A stretch of DNA of 18,348 nucleotides from Emcibacteraceae bacterium (GCA_016763335.1 JAESUD010000042.1:1-18348), one strand, 5' to 3'. Shown: positions 7,292 to 16,700, counted from the first letter of the stretch. Translations and numbers: made by a program. Notes: generated by a model not told the origin, from the letters alone.

Positions 7292-8605
7292 CTATTTGTT
7301 TAAACGCCATGCTTTATAGGCGTCTTGCAATTGAAATAACCAGTAAGCCGTTTGTGCCACAATAGGGCCAAACGGCTTTCCTGCATAATCAAGGCCGTAT
7401 GGTTCAAACAATTTATATCGTTCATCACCATTTGCAATCGCGGCTGAGACAACTTCACCGCCAGCAACTGTTGCAGTCATACCGGAACCACCAAAACCCT
7501 GAGCATACCAAAACCCTGGTTCCAGTTCACCGATTTGCGGCATTTTATGAGCCGGGTATCCCATCAACCCACCCCAGGCCACATCCGCCTTAATACCGCG
7601 CAACTGCGGATAAACCACCAGCAAGTCATCCATCATAATTTTTTTAAGTTTTTCACCGGAAGGATTAAACATGGAAACCCGCCCGCCCCAAAAAAGACGA
7701 CTATCTGGCAGTGTCCGGTAATAATTTGATGAAAAGCGGTTATCGCTTACTCCGTAAGGTCCCTCAACCGCCGACTTTAACCGCTCACCGAGTGGTTCCG
7801 TAAGAAGCACATATGTCGCTACCGGCAAAGTCGCGGTTGAAAGTCGGAAATTTAGATTGCCAATATAAGCGCTACAGCACATAACAATCTGATCCGCAAT
7901 TATGGAACCCTTTTCCGTGGTCACTTTCCAGCCGTTACCGTGCTTTGTTATATTCACGGCCGGGGATTTTTCAAATATCCTCGCGCCACCGTCTTCGGCC
8001 TGCTTGGCGGCATGACAATTATAATTTAAAGAATGCACTTGTATGCCACAGCCTTTTAAATAGCCGTCATAATATCTTTTTGAATGATAGAGCCCTCTAA
8101 TCTGTTCACGTGACCAAAACTTATAATCAACGCCCATAACATCATTCATAAATTCGATGTTTTTTTCCACTGCCGCGCGTTCATCAAACCATGATACATT
8201 TAAAAGACCGTCAGTTTCACCTCTTAACTCTTTTCGGTCACCAATTCTTTTTTTAATTAAAGCAAGCGCCTCTGTCGTCAGCGATAAAAGTTCTTTAGCA
8301 TGTTGCTTGCCGACTTTTTTTACAATTTTATCGGCGCCGAGCGAATAGCCTGCACTGCAAAAACTACCGTTACGCCCGGATGCGCCCCAACCAATTCTAT
8401 TGCCTTCTATAAGAACGGGTTTAATGCCGCGCTCCACAAGGCCTTGCGCCGTTGCCACGCCAGCCATGCCACCGCCAATAATGCAAACCGGCGCGGTTAT
8501 TTGATCGGTAAGTTCAGGAAATTCATTTTCCACATCCAAAGTACGCGAATAATAGCTATCAATATATTCGCCTCTTTCACCCGCATGTTCGTATGGTATA
8601 GCCAT
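7292..8605 (-). CDS. FAD-dependent amine/amino acid oxidoreductase (DadA/PuuB-like)
   Basis: 437 residues of the D-amino-acid oxidase-like (DAO) family. The N-terminal Rossmann motif is G44-G-G46-M-A-G49 with E68 closing the second strand (LIEGNR), followed by GWGASGRNGS (72-81), the pattern of gamma-glutamylputrescine oxidase-like proteins, where the last residue is usually G. The C-terminal FAD block is GFWYAQGFGGSGMTATVAG. These enzymes oxidise an amine or amino acid to an imine that hydrolyses to aldehyde or keto acid plus ammonia. There is no signal peptide, so it acts in the cytoplasm or at its membrane face. ATG at 8605 has GAGGA about four bases upstream. Its stop directly abuts the stop of the converging hydrolase gene, with no base between. 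The local context of deacylase, hydrolase and carriers suggests amino acid or amine breakdown; the true substrate is unknown. Confidence 0.9.
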   Translation of the reverse strand: MAIPYEHAGERGEYIDSYYSRTLDVENEFPELTDQITAPVCIIGGGMAGVATAQGLVERGIKPVLIEGNRIGWGASGRNGSFCSAGYSLGADKIVKKVGKQHAKELLSLTTEALALIKKRIGDRKELRGETDGLLNVSWFDERAAVEKNIEFMNDVMGVDYKFWSREQIRGLYHSKRYYDGYLKGCGIQVHSLNYNCHAAKQAEDGGARIFEKSPAVNITKHGNGWKVTTEKGSIIADQIVMCCSAYIGNLNFRLSTATLPVATYVLLTEPLGERLKSAVEGPYGVSDNRFSSNYYRTLPDSRLFWGGRVSMFNPSGEKLKKIMMDDLLVVYPQLRGIKADVAWGGLMGYPAHKMPQIGELEPGFWYAQGFGGSGMTATVAGGEVVSAAIANGDERYKLFEPYGLDYAGKPFGPIVAQTAYWLFQLQDAYKAWRLNK

Positions 8606-8900
8606 TTTTTCCTCAAATATTATCTGTTAACTTTTGGAAAATATAGTATATTTTTATCCGTGTAAAATGGAAAATTAAATGATTTATTTATAGAAAAATT
8701 TACTCAAATTTATAAATTTTACATAACTATTTTTAAATTATTTATAACGCTTCTGTCTTTTAGTAAGTTTTCCTCAATAGCAATTAAATCTAATCAATAT
8801 TGCCTTATTTATATTTCTCTCTCATAAGAAATCTTGCTTTTATAATCATTCCTCATCATACTCTAGAAAAAGAAACTCTATAAAAAACAAAGGGCGGAAA
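8606..8900. other. AT-rich divergent intergenic region
   Basis: 295 bases between the oxidoreductase and the second NhaC-family gene, which diverge, so promoters for both should lie here. The region has a perfect 14-base palindrome AAATTTATAAATTT at 8706-8719. TTGCTT (8834-8839) and CATACT (8857-8862), 17 bases apart, are a weak candidate promoter for the carrier, whose start is preceded by AGGGCGG. No coding sequence or RNA gene was recognised. Confidence 0.4.
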
Positions 8901-10277
8901 ATGGGCTGGTTAACAATTTTACCTCAAGTCGTGGCTATTGGTGTGGTTATTTGGCGAAAGGAAGTTATTCTCGCCTTACTTGCCGCCATCTTCACATCTG
9001 AACTTCTTTTACTCATCGACGCATCAGGTAACAGCCCCTTTATGGCGCCGATTGAAACAATTGAAAGAATTGTTAATGTGTTCTCCAGCCCAGATAGCAC
9101 ACGCGTTCTTATGTTTTCACTGATTATTGGCTGTCTGATCGCTTATCTTCGCCATTCTGGTGGTGTAACCGCTCTTGTTGATTTGATGATCAATAAAGGC
9201 ATCACAAAAACTAAAAAACAAGCAGGGCTAATGTCCTTCGCTATTGGTATTGTTCTTTTCGTGGAAAGTAATCTTAGTGTTATTACCGCCGGGATTGTAT
9301 CGCGCGGATTATTTGACAAGTTCGGCATGAGCCGCGAAAGGCTAGCTTATGTAATCGACAGCACCAGCGCTCCTGTATGCATACTGATCCTTATTAATGG
9401 ATGGGGTGCTGTGGTACTTGCCAATCTAAACGCCAACGGTCTTCAAAATGCAGAAGACACCTTAATCGGTACAATTTTTTATAACTTCTATGCCTGGATC
9501 GCGCTGGCAATTGTTCTTTATACAATTTTAAGTGATAAATTACATGGCCCACTGAAAGCATTCGAAGAAAAAAAACAAAAACAAGTCAAAGATGACCCCG
9601 CCCCTGAATTCCCTGCGAGCAAAGCAAGCTTTATGATAGTGCCACTTCTGAGCCTAATTCTTCTTATATTTGTCTTCATGTATTGGACCGGAGATGGCGC
9701 GATAAGAAAAGGCGACGGATCACAATCTATCCTTTATGCCACGGTTATCTCGTGCATAGTCGCCTATATAATGATGTTAAGCAGTGGTCGCTTCACACAC
9801 ATCAAACTGGTTGAAATTGGTTTTGCAGGAATGAACGAGCTATTGCAGCTCGTGAGCATTGTACTTCTATCACTCGCCCTTGGGGCCAGCCTTAAAGTAT
9901 TGGGGACAGGAGCATTTGTAGCAGGTATCGCCGGAGAAAATCTTCCTCTAATCCTTATCGTGCCTATGCTGTTTCTTGCCTCTGCCATCATGGCTTTTTC
10001 TACCGGAACATCTTGGGGAACTTTTGCGTTAATGATTCCTATTGGTGTCCCTCTTATTCAAATGCTCGGACTTCCGCCTGCATTTGTTATTTCCGCCATT
10101 CTCGGTGGCGGTGTATTCGGAGATCACTGTTCCCCGATCTCAGATACTACTATGATTTCATCTGTGGCATCAGGTTGTAATTTACTGGATCACGTTCGGA
10201 CACAACTCCCCTACGCACTTGTGGGGGGCGTTTTGACATTCTTCGTTTATATCGTTGCCGGACTATTTGTACTTTAA
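8901..10277 (+). CDS. NhaC-family Na+/H+ antiporter-like transporter (second copy)
   Basis: 458-residue polytopic carrier related to the protein at 2978-4498. Shared blocks: VIDSTSAPVC (151-160), FSTGTSWGTFALM and GDHCSPISDTT (407-417), then DHVRTQLPYAL. The segment FVESNLSVITAG (120-131) stands where the first copy has FFSDLGTPLIVG, so the polar residues in the presumed ion path differ (E122 and N124 here, D123 there). This suggests a different substrate or coupling. A charged loop rich in Lys and Glu lies near residues 215-235. The ATG is preceded by AGGGCGG. The gene is divergent from the FAD oxidoreductase, and the two could form a transport-and-oxidation pair. Transport of an organic substrate rather than simple Na+/H+ exchange is inference from context. 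Confidence 0.9.
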   Translation: MGWLTILPQVVAIGVVIWRKEVILALLAAIFTSELLLLIDASGNSPFMAPIETIERIVNVFSSPDSTRVLMFSLIIGCLIAYLRHSGGVTALVDLMINKGITKTKKQAGLMSFAIGIVLFVESNLSVITAGIVSRGLFDKFGMSRERLAYVIDSTSAPVCILILINGWGAVVLANLNANGLQNAEDTLIGTIFYNFYAWIALAIVLYTILSDKLHGPLKAFEEKKQKQVKDDPAPEFPASKASFMIVPLLSLILLIFVFMYWTGDGAIRKGDGSQSILYATVISCIVAYIMMLSSGRFTHIKLVEIGFAGMNELLQLVSIVLLSLALGASLKVLGTGAFVAGIAGENLPLILIVPMLFLASAIMAFSTGTSWGTFALMIPIGVPLIQMLGLPPAFVISAILGGGVFGDHCSPISDTTMISSVASGCNLLDHVRTQLPYALVGGVLTFFVYIVAGLFVL

Positions 10278-10290
10278 AAAGTTGTCCCAA
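10278..10290 (+). repeat. 13-bp direct repeat, left copy
   Basis: AAAGTTGTCCCAA, immediately after the stop of the second NhaC-family gene, is repeated exactly at 10491-10503 in the same intergenic region. A diverged partial copy (AAAGTCGTC) is at 10384-10392. Function unknown; a regulator binding site or the trace of an old insertion are possible. Confidence 0.55.
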
Positions 10291-10412
10291 AAAAATGCCT
10301 GTAATAGATTAAATAACGTCTATAAATTACATTAATCACCCTTATTTTTGTTAATCATAATCATGACTTATCCGAGTCCTTTTAAAGTCGTCTATTAAAC
10401 AATAAAAATAAG

Positions 10413-10440
10413 CCATTAAATTATCTTTATATTTTAATGG
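10413..10440. repeat. AT-rich inverted repeat (hairpin)
   Basis: CCATTAAA at 10413-10420 pairs with TTTAATGG at 10433-10440 across a 12-base loop. T-rich sequence follows (10455 onward). It is 135 bases after the carrier stop, so it could be a weak terminator, but the stem has little GC. Confidence 0.3.
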
Positions 10441-10490
10441 TTTATAATAAATGTTGTTTTTTTAAATGTTTTTTTAATATAGTTAATGCT

Positions 10491-10503
10491 AAAGTTGTCC
10501 CAA
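10491..10503 (+). repeat. 13-bp direct repeat, right copy
   Basis: Second exact copy of AAAGTTGTCCCAA, 213 bases after the left copy and 18 bases before the FNR/FixK-type site. Confidence 0.55.
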
Positions 10504-10521
10504 TGATTCGATTATATTTTT

Positions 10522-10535
10522 TTGATCAAAATCAA
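10522..10535. promoter_or_regulatory. Perfect FNR/FixK consensus site upstream of the PAS protein gene
   Basis: TTGATCAAAATCAA fits TTGAT-N4-ATCAA exactly, the consensus of FNR, Anr and FixK. It ends 37 bases before the ATG at 10573. If it acts at the usual -41.5 position, transcription would begin near 10570, giving almost no leader; this agrees with the absence of a clear Shine-Dalgarno before that ATG. It might instead repress a more upstream promoter. Motif seen directly, function inferred; the region is AT-rich, so chance cannot be excluded. Confidence 0.55.
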
Positions 10536-10572
10536 TTGGTTATAAAAAAAGGTTTAAGTGGTACTTTAAAAA

Positions 10573-13500
10573 ATGAGCGCAGAAGAAGAACTAAATCAAG
10601 AACGCCGTATTACATTTTGCTTATATGAATGTTGGGAAAAACTGGCTGGCGAAAGTGGGCTACCTGCGTTAAAAAACATGAACCGTGATGAAATCGCGCC
10701 GTTCAAGAAAAACCTCGTACTGATTGATTTAAGGAATGGTCATTCTCAAGCAACTTTTCAAGTAATAGGCCATAGCCTTCAAAAAGATCTGGAAACCGAC
10801 CTTACAAGCATGCCCATTAGTGATGTGCCTCGTCGTACAATGCTTAGTCGGGTAACCGATCATCATCTTGAAGTATTGGCAAATCGTGTTCCGATCGCCT
10901 TCGAAGCAGAATTTATCAATAAAGCCGGTGAGAACACCCTTTATCGAGGCATCTTGCTCCCCTTCAGTGATGATAATAATAACATAAATTTTATTCTTGG
11001 CGGCGTTCGATGGATTTTGGAAAAAGATGTCACTCTTGATGATACGAAGCCAACCATTGAAGAGTTAATGCGCACTATCTCAGACAGCAATGACAATAAA
11101 CCCATTGAAGTTCATGCTGAACAAGCCATTGTCGACCCTATAGATGCTGACATTAGCGAACAACCGGCCTCCGATTTAGGTCCCGTGATAGAGCAAGACG
11201 ACTTTGAGATCGATAATGAAATTGAGGTCACTCCTGAACATATAGATGAAATAGAGACCCTTTACCCAGAGGATACTTCAAAAACAGAATCCGGCCTTGT
11301 ACGTAAAGAATTCATTCCCATTGAAGATGACCCCACGCATGACATAGAAAAAACCGAGCCACCGGTTTATAACGAAGTCCATGCTCAACCAGATGAACCA
11401 GAAGAAGTCTCAACTGCCGTTGAAGAAGACATTAAGTCAGAAGATAACTTAGATGAAACCATCATCGACGACGAAGTTGACATAGAGATAGAAGCCCCGG
11501 TCCATAACGAAGCTCACATTCAGCCTGATGAACCAATAGTCGATGCAAGTGCCGCTGATGAAACAGATATCACGTCAGAAGACGACTTAGGCGAAACCGC
11601 CATCGACGACGAAATTGACATAGAGATAGAATCTCCGGTCCATAACGAAGTTCACATTCAGCCTGATGAACCAATAGTCGATGCAAGTGCCGCTGAAGAA
11701 ACAGAGATCACGTCAGAAGACAACTTAGATGAAACAACCATCCTCGACAAAATTGATCTAGAGACAGAAAATTCTATTGATAATAACGTTCATGTTCAGC
11801 CGGACACACATGAGGAAGACACAAGTATCGCTGAGGAGACAGACGTTACATTTGAAAACTATTTAGATAAAACATTATCTGCAACAGAACTTTCAGTTGA
11901 AAGTGTCCCTCATGCTCACCCAGATGAACCAATGGAAGATGCACGTGCCACTGAAGAAATAAACCTTGCATTGGAAGAGGAAGAATTTTTTGAAATAGAT
12001 ATTCCGCCCTCTTCTAAAACTGTTGATGAATTAGACACAATTACAGAAACAGCCACAATCGAAAGTCTTTTAAAAAATGCTGATGATACAGAAGAAGAGT
12101 TCGACTTAGCCCATAGCGAAGAAATTCTTGAAGAACAACAACAAATTATTTCACCTGTTGAAATTGAAGAGCCTCTTGCCGAAAAATCAATGGAAATAGA
12201 CAATGTTCATGAAACCATTGCCAACGATGATGACCTTTCAATTGAAGAATTAATGCAAAGCATTATATCGGACCGTAAATTTGATATTTCTAATGAACAC
12301 GAAGAACCACCACAAGACGATTTTGAAAAATTAGCAATAGAAAGTAACACTGCAGAACTTGAAAATGATCCTTTAGAAGAGGACGCTTTAGAAGAAAATG
12401 ATGTGGTTGAAGACGGCACTTTCAATGAAACTACCTTCATTGATGATACCCCCACCGAAGCCCGGGCCGAAGAAGATAATAAGTTAGAAGATAATATTCT
12501 CGTAGAGGAAATCGTCACTGAAGAAATAACTGCAATTGAAAGCGTTGCTGAAACAACGACTCCTGAAATTACTGACACGCCTAAAGCCAAGCCTAAACGC
12601 ACCAGCGTTATTGAAAGAGCTATGGAAATGATGTCGCCGAGTTTTGGCGTTACTGCACCAGTCGTAGTAGAAGACCCACAGATTGTCGGGAGTATTGAAA
12701 TTAATGAAGAGGAGGGTGAAGCCCCCCTTCAAAACACAATCATCGAAGATGTCATTGAAACACCTGAACTAGCGGAAACAATGGAGAGCCCTGAAATTAT
12801 TGAGGTTCCCGAAATAGTTGAAGCTGAAGTAACTCAATTTGACACAGATGAAACTTATATTGATGAAACCGTCATCGACCCAATTGAAGAAATGGTTAAA
12901 GAACTTATATCTGTACCCCCCCTCGAAACACAGGAAGTAGAGACAGAAGAAGATCACAGCCCTGATGAAGAGGACGAATTTGTAGGTTCCGTGCCCTCAG
13001 TAGTAGAACTGAAAGCAAATTTAAAACAAATAATTGGTTACATTAAAAAAGAAGATGCAAATCATAATAGAAGCCGTGATTCGCTTTATAATATATTAAC
13101 GGCGATTTATGAATTTCACGACACATGTGAAAAATCACCCGACGCTTTCGGAGAAATCGTCGACGAATATGATTTGAAAATTCAAAGTCGAGCCCCTTTT
13201 ACCCCGGTTCTTAAAATTTGCCTGGGTAAAGACTATGATAAAACCCGCCTAACTGAATATGCGGCTGCATTAGGTATTGCCCGTTACATGAATGTAGAGA
13301 TTAACGAGTTTCACGCCTTCATTAAAAATTTCCCGGGTGGCATTAAAGGCTGCGTCAAAGAAATGCGTATCATTAGAAAGCATGGCGCATCCGGTCACAT
13401 CACCGCGCGGAAAACGCGTTCCGTCGAAGAGGCTCGTAAAATTCTTCGTGAAATGGCCCCCATTGCCAGCTTCCGTCTAAAAAAGATAATCGTTGGTAAT

Positions 13501-13647
13501 AATGTTGACGAATTTTGCCTGCTTCTCGCCAGACGCGATGGTCATGAAATAAGTGTTTTAAAAATACTTGATGATAAATATTCAAAAATAGATCCGGTCT
13601 TAAAACGCACGGCCTTTATCAAGGGTAACCTAAATGACCGTAAATAA
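10573..13647 (+). CDS. PAS_5-like protein with long acidic repeat region and unknown C-terminal domain
   Basis: 1024 residues in three parts. Residues 14-150 resemble the alphaproteobacterial PAS_5 family: a helix with LYECWEKLAG, then a strand-rich core with FQVIGHSL and a closing YRGILLPFSDD and ILGGVRW; such PAS domains may sense redox state or a ligand. Residues about 155-805 are very rich in Asp and Glu with few hydrophobics, probably disordered, and include tandem 45-residue repeats and several short helical motifs of the type [P/S/T]-I-E-x-L/M. A short basic island, KAKPKRTSVIERAMEMMSP, begins at residue 671. Residues 806-1024 are of balanced composition and look folded, with a conserved-looking block KICLGKDYDKTRLTEYAAAL; I do not know a function for it. 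No signal peptide or membrane segment is seen. The ATG has no good Shine-Dalgarno, but the PAS helix starts close behind it. Glutamate dehydrogenase follows 74 bases later on the same strand. Role unknown; a sensory or scaffold protein is the best guess. Confidence 0.85.
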   Translation: MSAEEELNQERRITFCLYECWEKLAGESGLPALKNMNRDEIAPFKKNLVLIDLRNGHSQATFQVIGHSLQKDLETDLTSMPISDVPRRTMLSRVTDHHLEVLANRVPIAFEAEFINKAGENTLYRGILLPFSDDNNNINFILGGVRWILEKDVTLDDTKPTIEELMRTISDSNDNKPIEVHAEQAIVDPIDADISEQPASDLGPVIEQDDFEIDNEIEVTPEHIDEIETLYPEDTSKTESGLVRKEFIPIEDDPTHDIEKTEPPVYNEVHAQPDEPEEVSTAVEEDIKSEDNLDETIIDDEVDIEIEAPVHNEAHIQPDEPIVDASAADETDITSEDDLGETAIDDEIDIEIESPVHNEVHIQPDEPIVDASAAEETEITSEDNLDETTILDKIDLETENSIDNNVHVQPDTHEEDTSIAEETDVTFENYLDKTLSATELSVESVPHAHPDEPMEDARATEEINLALEEEEFFEIDIPPSSKTVDELDTITETATIESLLKNADDTEEEFDLAHSEEILEEQQQIISPVEIEEPLAEKSMEIDNVHETIANDDDLSIEELMQSIISDRKFDISNEHEEPPQDDFEKLAIESNTAELENDPLEEDALEENDVVEDGTFNETTFIDDTPTEARAEEDNKLEDNILVEEIVTEEITAIESVAETTTPEITDTPKAKPKRTSVIERAMEMMSPSFGVTAPVVVEDPQIVGSIEINEEEGEAPLQNTIIEDVIETPELAETMESPEIIEVPEIVEAEVTQFDTDETYIDETVIDPIEEMVKELISVPPLETQEVETEEDHSPDEEDEFVGSVPSVVELKANLKQIIGYIKKEDANHNRSRDSLYNILTAIYEFHDTCEKSPDAFGEIVDEYDLKIQSRAPFTPVLKICLGKDYDKTRLTEYAAALGIARYMNVEINEFHAFIKNFPGGIKGCVKEMRIIRKHGASGHITARKTRSVEEARKILREMAPIASFRLKKIIVGNNVDEFCLLLARRDGHEISVLKILDDKYSKIDPVLKRTAFIKGNLNDRK
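11362..11904 (+). repeat. In-frame tandem repeat of about 45 residues in the acidic region
   Basis: Four full units start at 11362, 11497, 11635 and 11773 (45, 46, 46 and 44 codons), each opening with a pattern like PVHNEVHIQPDEP and continuing with an acidic stretch containing SEDNLDET. A degenerate fifth start (VPHAHPDEP) follows at about 11905. Units 2 and 3 are nearly identical at the DNA level over their first 100 bases or so, which points to a recent duplication; unit 4 is much more diverged. Confidence 0.85.
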
Positions 13648-13721
13648 ACTATTTCTTAAACTCCTTTCCTTTATAATAAAATCAAATATAAGAATACTTT
13701 CTATAATAAGAGGAATATGCC

Positions 13722-16700
13722 GTGAGCAGTTGGTCCAAAAAAGAAATTCGTCTAGATTCCATCATTGACTACTCAAAAGAAAATATGAAGTCATCCTTAG
13801 GGTCGACCTTTATTGATTTTGTAAATGATTTTTATAAGAATGCCTCTCCTGAGGACTTAAGCCTCAGACTTGATGAGCTATATGCCATTGCTCTCAGTAA
13901 TTGGAAATTCATTTCAAAATTTAATCAATCCAACTCAAAAATAAGAATATTCAATCCCACACTTGAAGAACATGGCTGGACATCATCCCATACAATCGTT
14001 CAGATTTTAAGTTCGGATATGCCCTTTCTAATTGATAGCATCACATCTAACCTTCTTGAAGATGGAAATGCGCTACATATGCTTATTCATCCGGTGCTTG
14101 AATTTAACCGTGATACCAATGGTAAGATGGTCAATAAGGGTGGCAAGAAAGTTACTGAATCCATTATGCATATTGAAATTACTGCTATGAGTAATGAGCA
14201 GGAAATTAATCAACTTTATGCTAAATTAAAACAGGTTACCGATTTTGTCCTCGCTTCCGTTGAAGACTGGAAATCAATCCTTACTCAAGTTGAGGAAACA
14301 TCAAAGAACCTCACCTTGGCGCCAAAGACCGTTGACCGTAGTGAAGTTAAAGAAGCTCAGGCTTTCCTCGCTTGGTTAACAGATAATAATTTTACCCTAC
14401 TTGGTTACCGCGAATATAACCATAAAAGTAAAACCCCGACAGCTGGCAAAGGGTACGGCATTTTGCGCGATCCAGATGTTCAGGTGTTGCGTGGGCCTGA
14501 CGGCCTTGTTGCCATTTCCCCAGAAATAGAAGACTTCATGTCTGACGATAAAATTATGTTGATTACCAAGGCCAACGTAAAGTCACTTGTTCACCGGGTT
14601 GTCCATCTTGATTATATCGGATTTAAGAAATTTGATAAAAAAGGCAAAGTCATATCAGAGACGCGTTTTATTGGCCTGTTTACATCAGATAGTTATAATC
14701 AACGCGCACAGAATATCCCGTATCTAGACCGAAAAGTCCGTTCCGTGGTTGAACGTTCCGGCTTTGATTATAATAGTCATGACGGCAAGGCACTTTTTCA
14801 TATTCTGGAAACTCTGCCCCGTGATGAGCTATTTCAAATTAAAGAAGAGCCGCTTTTTCAAACATCAATTGGCATACTACATCTTAATTTAAGACCACAA
14901 TGCCGGGCCTTTATAAGAAAAGATAAATTTGAAAGATATGTATCTGCGTTGGTCTTTGTGCCGCGCGATCTCTATAATTCAACATTACGGACTAAAATAG
15001 AAAAAATACTCTGCGATGCCTATAAAGGTGAATTATCATCCCGTTATGCACAACTAAGTAATGAACGCATTGCCCGCTGGCATTTTATTATTAGAACCAA
15101 GCCCGGACAAGTCCCAAACCCGGATGAAGAAAGCATAAACAAACGTATTGCCAAAGTTGCCCAAAGCTGGACCGATTATTTCCATGAAGTTCTCGTTGAT
15201 CGCTGGGGCGAAGAAAAAGCCAACACTCTTTTTCGTAAATATAGTAAATCATTTACCTCAGCATACCGGGAAAATTTTGATCCACGCTTTGCTGTAACAG
15301 ATGTTGATAAATTAGAATTCCTTCCAGAAAATAATAATATCGGATTTAACTTTTACCGTGATCAAGAAGACCATGATTATGCGGTCAGATTAAAAATTTA
15401 TACCAGCCGCAATAACATTGCCCTCAGCGACTGCCTTCCAATGCTTGAAAATCTGGGCTTACGAGTAATAGAAGAATACGCATTTGAAGTTATTACCGAC
15501 ACCCAAGATGAGAAAATAGTTCACAGCATCCATGATTTTTATCTGGAAGACCCCGCTGAAAACCCTTTTGATTTACGCGAATTAAAAGCCCGCATGGAAA
15601 ATGCATTAAATGCCGTATGGGTAAATAGCATTGATAATGACGGTTTTAACAAACTCGTCCTTCAAGCTGGCATGTCCTATAAACATGCCCTTATTTTACG
15701 CATATACAGCAAATACCTTCGTCAATTAGGCAGTTCTTACAGTGAAGTCTATATGCAGGACACGCTCACCCAATATGTCGATATTTCGAGACTGTTGGCA
15801 GAATTATTTGAAATCAAATTTAAACTTGATTTAGAGGAAGGTTATGACCGTAAGAAAGAAGCAGCAAAGCTTACCAAAAATATTAAAAAGCTACTCGCCA
15901 ATGTCGATAGCCTTGATCAAGACCGCATGTTGCGCAATTACCTTAACGTAATTACCTGCTCTCTACGGACTAATTTTTACCAAACAACAAGTGATGGAAA
16001 CGCCAAGCCGTATATTTCTATCAAAATTAATAGTCGTGATGTTGAAGAAGCACCGAAGCCAAGACCATATGCCGAGATCTTTGTCTATTCTCCACGCTTT
16101 GAAGGTGTTCATTTAAGGTTCGGCCCCGTTGCCCGTGGTGGCCTTAGATGGTCCGACCGTAAAGAAGATTACCGAACAGAAGTTCTCGGTCTGGTGAAGG
16201 CACAGCAGGTTAAAAATACCGTTATCGTTCCCGTGGGTGCCAAGGGCGGCTTTGTGCCAAAACAAATGCCCCTAAACCCTAGCCGCGAAGAATTTCTCGA
16301 AGAAGGTATAAGCTGTTATAAATATTTCATATCCGGCCTTCTTGATATTACCGATAACTTAAAAGAAGGCGAAGTCATCCCGCCGAATGATGTAGTGCGA
16401 GGCGATAATGATGATCCATATCTGGTTGTTGCCGCCGATAAAGGAACGGCAACATTTTCTGATATTGCCAATGGTTTGGCGCGGGATTATGGCTTCTGGC
16501 TTGATGATGCGTTTGCCTCTGGTGGTTCCGTAGGATATGACCATAAAAAAATGGGTATTACCGCGCGCGGCGCCTGGGTTAGTGTTCAGCGGCATTTCCG
16601 CGAACAGGGAATTGATGTCCAAAAAGACAGCATAACGATTGCCGGCATTGGTGATATGTCCGGCGATGTTTTTGGTAATGGTCTTTTATGTTCAGAGGCC

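Noticed and set aside
8784..8797. Possible second FixK/FNR-type site TTAAATCTAATCAA before the second carrier
   Set aside because: Only the right half fits; the left half has TTAAA for TTGAY. In such AT-rich sequence this is expected by chance.
10437..10628. 63-codon ORF spanning the region before the PAS gene
   Set aside because: Low-complexity Phe/Asn/Lys sequence from AT-rich DNA, containing a repeat copy and the FNR-type site, and overlapping the start of the real gene.
11916..12602. Long Ser-rich open frames on the minus strand inside the acidic gene
   Set aside because: They are the antisense of Glu/Asp-rich codons (GAA, GAT), which give few stops. No ribosome site or domain, and the plus-strand frame is continuous.
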